The notes under the pieces are model-generated. The model was not told the DNA's origin. It was given only the letters and a program-made list of their open reading frames with translations, and did not search any database. This document shows, one piece after another, positions 57,312-64,000 of a stretch of DNA of 64,000 nucleotides. The position numbers and the translations under genes are program-made. Source of the DNA: Ureibacillus composti. Lineage in GTDB: Bacteria > Bacillota > Bacilli > Bacillales_A > Planococcaceae. Numbering within the stretch: position 1 is the first letter of the stretch; every line of letters starts with the position of its first letter. Location of the stretch: positions 1,195,001 through 1,259,000 of the forward strand of contig JAUCEP010000002.1 in assembly GCA_030348875.1 (NCBI GenBank), given 5' to 3'.

Positions 57312-59042
57312 TTAAGACGCATTTCTTTTTTTATAAATTATTGCCAATATAATGAGTACGATTAAAAAGATTTGACCGATCATAGTTTCAACTGTTGGAT
57401 AAAAACCAATTGAAGCCCAAACAGGTAAGCCATCAATAATCGTTGTAGGCAATGTACTAGTAAGCTGTAGTAGGTGAATGCTGACACCAATGATTTTGAA
57501 AGCTAGTACATAAATTAAGATTGTGGCAACTGCAAAGAATTGGTGCAATGGAATTTTTCCACTTACACGTAATAAGACGATAGCAACAACGACCAAAATG
57601 GCAATGGCAACACCGATTCCTAAAGTAAAATCAGTTGTCGACATTTTAGGGGCAATTCCCATATAAAAGATTAAGGTCTCAGCACCTTCACGGAATACGG
57701 ATAAAAAACTGATGAAGGTCATGGCCCAAATACTTTGTTTCGATATCGCATGATTTAGTTGTTTCGATAGATAAGAATTCCAAGAATGAATATTGGACTT
57801 ACTATGTAACCAAATCCCAATACCAATCATCATAGCCGCAGCCAATAAACCTATAAAACCTTCCATGATTTCGCGATTTGTATTGATTGTAGCCGATTGG
57901 AAGATGGTCGACATGAAAATGGCTAATAGTCCACTTAGGCCAACCCCAAAACCTGCACCAATATAAATCCATTTGATCATATGCGTTTGTTGTGATTTCT
58001 TTAAGAAAGCGACTAAAGCCATGATAATGAGTAAAGCTTCAAAACCTTCACGTAGAAGAATTAAAGCAGAATCCCAATAACTATAGTTTTGGTCTTCTTT
58101 GATAAGTAAAATTTGCTGTTTAAAATCTTCAAGTTGTGCATTTATATCTTTGGCATCAACTTCATCTTTCATTAAATCACTGGCAATGATGGGCATATCG
58201 CTTTCAATTTTCGTGTAAAGGCTCGCATTTTTTGTTCGAATGTCACCTTCAACATTTGGCCAAACCGTAATCAATTCTTTGATCGTGTTAGAGGCTTTAG
58301 CAAAATCGTTTTGAGCAATTTGGGATGTGGCTTCATCAATTAAGTCTATTAATGACTGCAAAGAGTAAGTGCCCTTTGTTTCTGCATTTACTTTTTTATC
58401 AGCACCAAAATCTTTAATCGTTTGCGTTAACACATTGAATTGATCTTGTATTAAAGAAAAATTTGGTTGGTCATTTGAAAGCTCAATACGAATGAAAGAC
58501 ATTTGAGTTTCAATTTTACCGTATGCTGCAACATCATATTGGCGTACTGGAAGTTCTTTTTTGTTCCAATAAGCGTTGAATGCGTTATAAGCAGTCGTTA
58601 GTTGTTCTATATTTTCTTCTTTGATCGCATTTTGTAATTGGTTTAACGCAGGTGTCATGGTCTTAACAAAAGCCAAGCGTTCTGCTTTTTCATCTACTGG
58701 ATTTTCCGCTTTTTCAAGGTCTGTTAAAGCTTTTGAAAGCTCCGTTAATGCAGTTAATCGAGTATCTTTTGAATTAGCTGTAAGTGCCTTTTCTAGAGCT
58801 TGGTCAACCGCTTTTGACTCTTCCGAATTCTTAACATTTGCTTCATTCCATTGAACTTCAAATGTTTGAACTGCCTCTTTTGCGCTTGTTTCATCCCCTT
58901 GTTTTGAACTCATGATGGCATCACTGATGGAAATATAGAGGTTGCTATAAGTTCCGGCAGCAGCTACAGGATGCAGTGTCGTCACAATGACAAGGAATAG
59001 GATGATGGCAAATTGACTACAACGTGTTAAATAATGCTTCAC
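57312..59042 (-). CDS. efeU: Ferrous iron permease EfeU (FTR1 family)
   Basis: 576 residues. A signal-peptide-like N-terminus (about 1-29, ending VAAAG) and a roughly 290-residue extracytoplasmic helical domain precede a seven-helix FTR1 permease. The two iron-passage motifs REGFE (near 330) and REGAE (near 447) are present. The extended N-terminal domain is usual for Firmicute EfeU and absent from the E. coli protein. It imports iron oxidised or handled by EfeB and EfeO. The gene starts 26 bases inside the end of efeB. Confidence 0.94.
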   Translation of the reverse strand: MKHYLTRCSQFAIILFLVIVTTLHPVAAAGTYSNLYISISDAIMSSKQGDETSAKEAVQTFEVQWNEANVKNSEESKAVDQALEKALTANSKDTRLTALTELSKALTDLEKAENPVDEKAERLAFVKTMTPALNQLQNAIKEENIEQLTTAYNAFNAYWNKKELPVRQYDVAAYGKIETQMSFIRIELSNDQPNFSLIQDQFNVLTQTIKDFGADKKVNAETKGTYSLQSLIDLIDEATSQIAQNDFAKASNTIKELITVWPNVEGDIRTKNASLYTKIESDMPIIASDLMKDEVDAKDINAQLEDFKQQILLIKEDQNYSYWDSALILLREGFEALLIIMALVAFLKKSQQTHMIKWIYIGAGFGVGLSGLLAIFMSTIFQSATINTNREIMEGFIGLLAAAMMIGIGIWLHSKSNIHSWNSYLSKQLNHAISKQSIWAMTFISFLSVFREGAETLIFYMGIAPKMSTTDFTLGIGVAIAILVVVAIVLLRVSGKIPLHQFFAVATILIYVLAFKIIGVSIHLLQLTSTLPTTIIDGLPVWASIGFYPTVETMIGQIFLIVLIILAIIYKKRNAS

Positions 59043-60294
59043 CTATATAACTTCCTTTTTTAACACCTGGGAAGCAAGCGAAAACACCACTTCCTCGATG
59101 GGTAATATATTCATTAAGTTTATCCAATCGTCCAAGTGCACTTTGAATTTTAATAAATTGTTCAGGATTTTTTTGGAATGATACAAAAACTAATCCTGCA
59201 TCATAAGCACCTGTTGAATCAATCATTCCTGAAGAATAGGAGTAAGATCGGCGCATGATTCTTGCTTTAGCTTGTTTGGCAAGAAAGACATGCGAGTTCT
59301 CAGGGACGATATAATTTCCATTTTCATCTTTTCGTTCGATTTCCATCTCATCGAATTCTTTTTGTTTTCCAAGTGGGGCACCACTTTCACGGTGACGTCC
59401 AAAAGTTTTTTCTTGTTCTTTTAATGAAGTACGATCCCACGTTTCCAAATGTAGTTGAATGCGACGTGCAATTAAATAAGTACCGTTAGTCATCCATGAA
59501 GTTGATTCACCAGGTTGGACCCAGACAACTTCATTCATATCTTTTTCACCGGATGGATTTTCGGTACCATCTTTAAAGGCAAATAGATTACGTGGTGTTT
59601 GTTTTTTTCCTTTTTCAACTGGAAACGAGTTAAAACCCGCCTGAGACCATTTGATTGTTACTTTTCCAGATGCAGCTCGAACAAGGTTTCGTACAGCATG
59701 GAAGGCAACTTGGGGGTCATCCGCACAAGCTTGAATACAAATGTCGCCTCCGGTATACGCCTCGTCTAGTTGGTCCTTCGGGAAATGTGGAAGGTCTTTT
59801 AATTCAGTTGGTTTAAGCGATGCTAGGCCAAGTTCCTGTTTCTCAAACAGACTAGGGCCGACACCAAAAGTAATGGATAAGTTTCGCGCATCTAGACCTT
59901 GAGCTTCTCCAGTATCTTTTGGTGGAATTAAGGCATTCTGTTTTTCCATTGAAATGGATTCTCCATTCATCATGCGAATAGCAAGGGGAGTCCACATTTT
60001 AAATAACTCTTGTAATTCCTGCTTCGAATTTACTAAAACATTTAAAGCTGCAAAATAGATATTCGTTTGAACAGCAGTTGCGATCCCTGATTGGTGTTTC
60101 CCGTAAAAGTTCACTTTGTTTGTAGCAGTAGTGTCGTCATCTACAAATAGCTCTTCACCGAAAGCACTAAGCACGCCTCCTAAACCAGAAGCACCAATGG
60201 CTAAACCTGCGACCCCAACACCTGTTAACTTTAACATTTGTCTGCGTGTAATCTTTTTATCTAGTAATTTTTCATCAGCATTTGTTTTAGTCAT
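59017..60294 (-). CDS. efeB: Tat-exported DyP-type haem peroxidase EfeB
   Basis: 425 residues. Twin-arginine signal ITRRQMLKLTGVGVAGLAIG with R17-R18, then the DyP fold with the distal FKDGTENPSGE motif (GXXDG type). EfeB is a deferrochelatase/peroxidase exported folded with haem by the Tat system and works with EfeO and EfeU in iron acquisition. It starts six bases after the efeO stop and overlaps efeU. No tat genes are in the window. Confidence 0.95.
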   Translation of the reverse strand: MTKTNADEKLLDKKITRRQMLKLTGVGVAGLAIGASGLGGVLSAFGEELFVDDDTTATNKVNFYGKHQSGIATAVQTNIYFAALNVLVNSKQELQELFKMWTPLAIRMMNGESISMEKQNALIPPKDTGEAQGLDARNLSITFGVGPSLFEKQELGLASLKPTELKDLPHFPKDQLDEAYTGGDICIQACADDPQVAFHAVRNLVRAASGKVTIKWSQAGFNSFPVEKGKKQTPRNLFAFKDGTENPSGEKDMNEVVWVQPGESTSWMTNGTYLIARRIQLHLETWDRTSLKEQEKTFGRHRESGAPLGKQKEFDEMEIERKDENGNYIVPENSHVFLAKQAKARIMRRSYSYSSGMIDSTGAYDAGLVFVSFQKNPEQFIKIQSALGRLDKLNEYITHRGSGVFACFPGVKKGSYIGEALFNTL

Positions 60295-60300
60295 ATGTCA

Positions 60301-61176
60301 TCACTCCAAAATAATCCCCATTTGACTTAATGGTTCACCTAATTGGTTTACTGCTTCAGCTAATTGTTTTGTATCTTCTTTTGTCAATTGTGTATATGAA
60401 ACAAAATTTCCATCGCTCGTTTCAAATTTTGCTAGTAAATCATTTACAGTTTTAAATTTATCAGTCAAATTTTTAACTAGTTCTGGGTCTTTGTTCGATA
60501 GTTGTTCTTCTAAAATAGTGAAGATTTTCTCAGCACCTTCAATATTCGCTTTAAAGTCATATAAGTCAGTATGAGAATAGATTTCTTCTTCTCCAGTAAT
60601 TTTTGATGTGGACACTTCATTTAATAAATCGATTGCACCTGTCATCATTAGTTCAGGAGTAACGTCCACCGTTTCTACACGTGCACGTAATTCTTTTGAA
60701 TCTGCAAGTAGTTGATCGGCAATCGCTTCATATCCTTTTGTTGTATTTTCTTCCCATAAGCCGTATTCGATTTTATGGTAACCAGTCCAACTTTCTTCGC
60801 CTTGTCCTTCTGCTTCTAAGTCAGCCAAGCGTGCGTCAATACGAGGATCAAGATCGCCAAAGCTTTCAGCAATTGGTTCTGAGCGTTCAAAATACATCCT
60901 TGCTTGAGGATAAATTTCTTTTGCTTTTTCAAGATCACCAGCTTTTACTGCTTGAACAAATTTTTCAGTTTCGATTGTGAATTGGTCTAATTGATCCAAA
61001 GCGAATACTTTATATGCATCGATTTCTTTTTGCAAGATTACATTTGTCGGTTCATTGTTTGTTGTTTCTTCAGTACTTACTGTTGAATCAATCTTTTGGG
61101 CATCCTCGGAATTATTGCATCCTGTCATCAAGACGCCCCCTGCGATTAATATTGCGAATAACGATTTTGTTTTCAT
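60301..61176 (-). CDS. efeO: Iron-uptake lipoprotein EfeO/EfeM (M75 domain)
   Basis: 291 residues. A lipoprotein signal with LMTGC places the lipid-bearing Cys at residue 20. An M75/imelysin-type domain follows, with GYHKIEYGLWEE (the HxxE region) and the FERSEPIAESFGDLDPRIDA block. There is no cupredoxin-like N-terminal domain, so it is the short EfeM-like form rather than the two-domain EfeO of E. coli. It is the first gene of the operon, behind a Fur box. Confidence 0.9.
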   Translation of the reverse strand: MKTKSLFAILIAGGVLMTGCNNSEDAQKIDSTVSTEETTNNEPTNVILQKEIDAYKVFALDQLDQFTIETEKFVQAVKAGDLEKAKEIYPQARMYFERSEPIAESFGDLDPRIDARLADLEAEGQGEESWTGYHKIEYGLWEENTTKGYEAIADQLLADSKELRARVETVDVTPELMMTGAIDLLNEVSTSKITGEEEIYSHTDLYDFKANIEGAEKIFTILEEQLSNKDPELVKNLTDKFKTVNDLLAKFETSDGNFVSYTQLTKEDTKQLAEAVNQLGEPLSQMGIILE

Positions 61177-61222
61177 GTGAAATCAACTTCCTTTTTCAGA
61201 TAATTTTTAATATGTATTTAGC

Positions 61223-61245
61223 GATAATAATGATAATCATTATCA
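61223..61245 (-). promoter_or_regulatory. Fur box
   Basis: TGATAAT-C-ATTATCA (61231-61245) is a perfect 7-1-7 inverted repeat, the Bacillus Fur recognition pattern, with further GATAAT to its left. It overlaps the -10 of the efe promoter, so iron-loaded Fur should block transcription. Confidence 0.93.
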
Positions 61246-61258
61246 GTGTAAAAATCAA
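61230..61258 (-). promoter_or_regulatory. Promoter of the efe operon
   Basis: On the minus strand, TTGATT (61258-61253) and TATCAT (61235-61230) are separated by 17 bases, and the -10 lies inside the Fur box. Confidence 0.65.
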
Positions 61259-61474
61259 TAGGACTTAGAAATTTTCTTTGATTTGATCCGGGTATTTTTT
61301 TCCAAACTCAATAAACGTCGGTTTCTATATATAAGAGTGACTAGTTTAAAGTGCTTAGCATGTGAAGGGAATACGAAGGTAAATGATAGAAGGGGCAGAA
61401 AAATTGGCATACTGATGGGGGAATTTTTAGGATGATTATGAATTTGCTGAAGATGAAAGAGTAGGGTGAACGGA

Positions 61475-61615
61475 CGAAACCCACATGTATCCGGACGAAA
61501 CAGAGAGGTGAACGGACGAAACCTACGTATATCCGGACGAAACAGTGAGGTGAACGGACGAAACCTACGTGTATCCGGATGAAATCTCGACTCAAGCGGA
61601 CGAAATCCCCATTCA
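61475..61615. repeat. CGGACGAAA repeat array, exact 21-bp steps (copy 2)
   Basis: Seven cores (CGGACGAAA, one CGGATGAAA) follow each other at exactly 21-base steps. Alternate units resemble each other, making a 42-base period: CCTACGTRTATC and CAGNGAGGTGAA spacers. Minus-strand open frames here (61255-61671, 61341-61628) give RPFTSLFRP-type repeats and reflect only the DNA repeat. The rest of 61246-61650 shows no gene. Confidence 0.85.
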
Positions 61616-61655
61616 AAAGGATGGTCACACCAGCACCAAAAGACTCCCACCAAAC

Positions 61656-61689
61656 AAAAAAATCTGCTCATTCGCTTGAGCAGATTTTT
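61656..61689 (-). terminator. Terminator of the GntR gene
   Basis: AAAAATCTGCTCA and TGAGCAGATTTTT form a perfect 13-pair stem with a six-base loop, located 30 bases past the gntR stop on the minus strand. Confidence 0.92.
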
Positions 61690-61718
61690 ATCATAAAACG
61701 GATCTTTTATCTATCCAT

Positions 61719-62375
61719 TTACACATAATTGAGTGACTTTTTAATTTCTTCAAAACTTCGGTCAATGTGGTGATACATGAGTGCATATGCGTTTTCAGCG
61801 TCACCAGCTTTTATAGCTAAAAATATTTTTTCGTGGTCTAAAACGTAGTCTTGGTAATCTGAAATGTGTGCTTGTAATACATGGTTACGAATAAACAATG
61901 TTTTATTTTTGATTAAGCCGCAAATCTGAATTAAATGCTCATTATCCGAGGCTTGGTCAATGAGATCATGGAATTGTTGATTTAATTTAGTAAGGGCTTT
62001 ACGATCCTTATCAGCATCTGCATGTTTAGATTTTTCAACAACCTCTTCAAGTATTTCTAATTGCTCTTTCGTGATGTTTTCGGCAGCTAATTTTGCTGCA
62101 GTGGATTCAAGACTTTTTCTGCAAACATATAAATCAATGACATCTTTTTGCTCTGGATTATAGATGTACATGTTTTTATCTTCTTTGATGACTAAGCCGT
62201 CTTTTATGAGCATTTGTAATGCTTCTCGAATCGTACCACGACTTACCTCTAAGTTTTTGGCAATTCTAGTTTCTACTAATTTTTCTCCTGGCTGAAATTC
62301 GCCTTTCATAATCATCTCGATTAAAACCGAATAAACCTGATTATGCAATAAATCACTTTTAATAATTTTATTCAT
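61719..62375 (-). CDS. GntR-family regulator, FadR/FCD subfamily
   Basis: 218 residues. The N-terminal winged helix (about 8-75) contains GEFQPGEKLVETRIAKNLEV, SRGTIREALQMLIKDGLV. The C-terminal FCD all-helical effector domain (about 85-215) has paired His and acidic residues suited to a metal or carboxylate ligand. It is divergent from the CoA-transferase gene, with a palindromic site between them, so it probably controls that operon. The ligand is unknown; an organic acid or acyl-CoA is likely by analogy. Confidence 0.92.
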   Translation of the reverse strand: MNKIIKSDLLHNQVYSVLIEMIMKGEFQPGEKLVETRIAKNLEVSRGTIREALQMLIKDGLVIKEDKNMYIYNPEQKDVIDLYVCRKSLESTAAKLAAENITKEQLEILEEVVEKSKHADADKDRKALTKLNQQFHDLIDQASDNEHLIQICGLIKNKTLFIRNHVLQAHISDYQDYVLDHEKIFLAIKAGDAENAYALMYHHIDRSFEEIKKSLNYV

Positions 62376-62445
62376 AAGACACCTCTAACAACATATTCCC
62401 TATATTTTAGCTTAACAACCCGCTAAAGAAAAGTAAAAAATGCTG

Positions 62446-62485
62446 ACGGTCGACCGTTGACAAATTTCGAAACTTTCAATATATT
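62446..62485 (+). promoter_or_regulatory. Promoter with overlapping GntR operator
   Basis: TTGACA (62457-62462) and TATATT (62480-62485) with a 17-base spacer form a near-ideal promoter. The perfect palindrome ACGGTCGACCGT (62446-62457) abuts the -35; its GGTCGACC centre fits the FadR-type GntR operator pattern. The encoded divergent regulator is the obvious binder (inference). Confidence 0.85.
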
Positions 62486-62542
62486 TAATTTATGGAAGAA
62501 AAAAGAGAATTAAGTAAAAAAATAGTACTTTGGGGTGAAAAT

Positions 62543-63754
62543 ATGCTAGATAAAACATCTATAGGTCCTTTAGAAGGAGTAAAGGTTTTAGAATTAGGTT
62601 CCCTAATTGCGGGTCCTTTTGCGGGAAGATTATTTGCAGATTTTGGTGCAGAGGTATTAAAAGTGGAACCACCGAAAAAAGGGGATCCCATTAGAAAATG
62701 GAGATTATTACATAATGACAATTCCCTTTGGTGGTATGTTCAATCTCGTAATAAAAAAAGTATTACACTCGACTTAAAAAATGAAGACGCACAAGAAGTG
62801 ATCAAAGAGTTAGTAAAAGAAGTTGATATTGTGATTGAGAACTTCAGACCTGGAATGCTTGAAAAATGGGGTTTAAGTTATGAAGAGTTAAAGCAAATCA
62901 ACCCAAAAATCATTATGGTTCGAGTATCAGGTTATGGACAAGATGGCCCTTATAAAGATCGTCCAGGATTCGGTAGTATCGGAGAAGCAATGGGAGGAAT
63001 TCGCTATCTAACGGGTTATCCAGATTTACCACCTACGAGAGTGGGAATTAGTTTAGGGGATTCGGTTACTGCTTTATATGCTGTCATTGGTGCATTAATG
63101 GCCTTAAGACATCGCGATCAAGTGAGTGGTGAAGGTCAAGTAGTAGATGTTGCCCTTTATGAAGCCATCTTCAGCTTAATGGAAAGTACAGTACCAGAAT
63201 TCGATAAATTCGGTGTCATCCGTGAACGCACAGGCAGTACATTACCTGGAATTGCCCCTTCAAATATTTATTTATGTAAGGATGGCAAATATGTAGTGAT
63301 TGGTGCCAATGGAGATGGTATTTTCAAACGACTAATGGTAGCAATTAACCGCGAAGATGTCCTTGAAAATCCTTTATATGAAACAAATGATGGAAGAAGC
63401 CAAGACGCAGAATATTTAGATTCAGTTATTGGAGAATGGACAAAATCACTAGATATTGAAAGCGCTTTAAATATCTTAGAGGAAAACGGAATTCCTGCTG
63501 GATCGATCTTTAGTGTAGAAGATATGTTCAAAGACCCACATTACCAAGCACGTGAGATGATTGTCGATTTAGACGTTGAAGACTTAGGAAAATTAAAGGT
63601 ACCAGGCATTATTCCAAAACTAAGCAAAACACCAGGTCAAATTCGCTGGGCAGGTCCAAAATTAGGCGAACATACAGACGAAATTTTAAAAGAAAAAGTA
63701 GGCTTAACAGACGAGCAAATTGAGAAATTGAAAGGCTTAGAAGTAATAAAATAA
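62543..63754 (+). CDS. Class III CoA-transferase (CaiB/BaiF family)
   Basis: 403 residues from the ATG at 62543, which has GGGGTGAAA upstream. An ATG at 62492 would be at the transcription start itself and adds a non-conserved 17-residue tail, so it is rejected. LEGVKVLELGSLIAGPFAGR, LKVEPPKKGDPIRKW, VRVSGYGQDGPYKDRPGF and VDVALYEAIFSLMES are typical of the family, which moves CoA between carboxylic acids by way of an Asp-anhydride. With HMG-CoA lyase next, a substrate such as a branched or methyl-dicarboxylic acid is possible, but specificity cannot be read from sequence. Confidence 0.9.
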   Translation: MLDKTSIGPLEGVKVLELGSLIAGPFAGRLFADFGAEVLKVEPPKKGDPIRKWRLLHNDNSLWWYVQSRNKKSITLDLKNEDAQEVIKELVKEVDIVIENFRPGMLEKWGLSYEELKQINPKIIMVRVSGYGQDGPYKDRPGFGSIGEAMGGIRYLTGYPDLPPTRVGISLGDSVTALYAVIGALMALRHRDQVSGEGQVVDVALYEAIFSLMESTVPEFDKFGVIRERTGSTLPGIAPSNIYLCKDGKYVVIGANGDGIFKRLMVAINREDVLENPLYETNDGRSQDAEYLDSVIGEWTKSLDIESALNILEENGIPAGSIFSVEDMFKDPHYQAREMIVDLDVEDLGKLKVPGIIPKLSKTPGQIRWAGPKLGEHTDEILKEKVGLTDEQIEKLKGLEVIK

Positions 63755-63781
63755 TTAGTTTTTAAAGGGGGGATACCAGAC

Positions 63782-64000
63782 ATGAATTTACCAAAATTTG
63801 TTGAAATCATTGAAGTAGGACCAAGGGATGGACTTCAAAATGAAGCCAAACTTATTCCAACAGATAAAAAAGTGGAGTTAATTAACTTACTTAGTCAAAC
63901 AGGTATTAAACGAATGGAAGCCACTTCTTTTGTATCACCAAAGCATGTGCCACAAATGGCTGATGCAAGTGACGTGTTACGCCGTATTAACCGAATCGAA
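63782..64000 (+). CDS. Hydroxymethylglutaryl-CoA lyase, N-terminal part
   Basis: 73 codons are in the window and the frame runs off the end. FVEIIEVGPRDGLQNEAKLI, with the catalytic RDGLQNE motif, and ATSFVSPKHVPQMADA are diagnostic of HMG-CoA lyase of the DRE-TIM superfamily (YngG/MvaB). AAAGGGGGGA precedes the ATG. It splits HMG-CoA to acetyl-CoA and acetoacetate, usually in leucine breakdown, and is probably co-transcribed with the CoA-transferase. Confidence 0.93.
   Translation, partial: MNLPKFVEIIEVGPRDGLQNEAKLIPTDKKVELINLLSQTGIKRMEATSFVSPKHVPQMADASDVLRRINRIE

Noticed and set aside
61255-61671. Minus-strand protein with RPFTSLFRP repeats
   Set aside because: The frame stays open only because 21 is divisible by three; no ribosome-binding site, no family, and the same core is non-coding at 21.9 kb.

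Overview
The window is a chromosomal segment of a low-GC, motile, Gram-positive bacterium. Gene order is almost that of Bacillus subtilis from fliI through pnp, so this is a member of the Bacillales. Protein and repeat character suggest the Planococcaceae/Caryophanaceae (Lysinibacillus/Solibacillus-like), but genus cannot be fixed from the window alone.

Region 1 (1-23 kb) is the fla/che operon: end of fliI, fliJ, ylxF, fliK, flgD, flgE, swrD, fliL, fliM, fliY, cheY, fliO (fliZ), fliP, fliQ, fliR, flhB, flhA, flhF, flhG, cheB, cheA, cheW, cheC, cheD, a small unknown membrane protein, sigD, an unknown small protein and a swrB-like gene. It builds the rod/hook, the C-ring switch, the type III export gate, the polar/lateral placement GTPases and the chemotaxis phosphorelay. 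A terminator and a new promoter separate sigD from the rest. Palindromic intergenic elements sit inside the operon (before swrD and before flhA).

Region 2 (23-34.3 kb) is the translation/envelope block: rpsB, tsf, pyrH, frr, uppS, cdsA, dxr, rasP, proS, with clear intrinsic terminators and several repeat families in the gaps.

Region 3 (34.6-41.7 kb) is polC, interrupted by a complete 2,665-bp group II intron (37581-40245) encoding a full reverse transcriptase/maturase/HNH protein. The intron lies directly after the codons of the conserved catalytic PDIDL motif. Precise removal restores PDIDLNFSGEYQ and a 1,441-residue PolC.

Region 4 (41.8-57.1 kb) is the nusA-infB operon (rimP, nusA, ylxR, ylxQ, infB, ylxP, rbfA) with a leader attenuator, then truB, ribF, rpsO and pnp. 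Between rbfA and truB, normally close neighbours, lies a 4.3-kb non-coding satellite (about 47.8-52.15 kb). It is built of 21-bp steps, mostly with a GTCTAGA core, in a 113-bp higher-order period. An IS3-family element is cleanly inserted in it (49181-50677, inverted repeats, GAG target duplication).

Region 5 (57.2-64 kb) holds a Fur-controlled ferrous iron operon on the minus strand (efeO, efeB, efeU), a GntR/FCD regulator, and a divergent class III CoA-transferase followed by the start of an HMG-CoA lyase gene. A second, unrelated 21-bp repeat family (core CGGACGAAA) occurs at 21.9-22.07 kb and 61.47-61.62 kb.

The most unusual items are the polC active-site intron and the 21-bp-phased satellite arrays.
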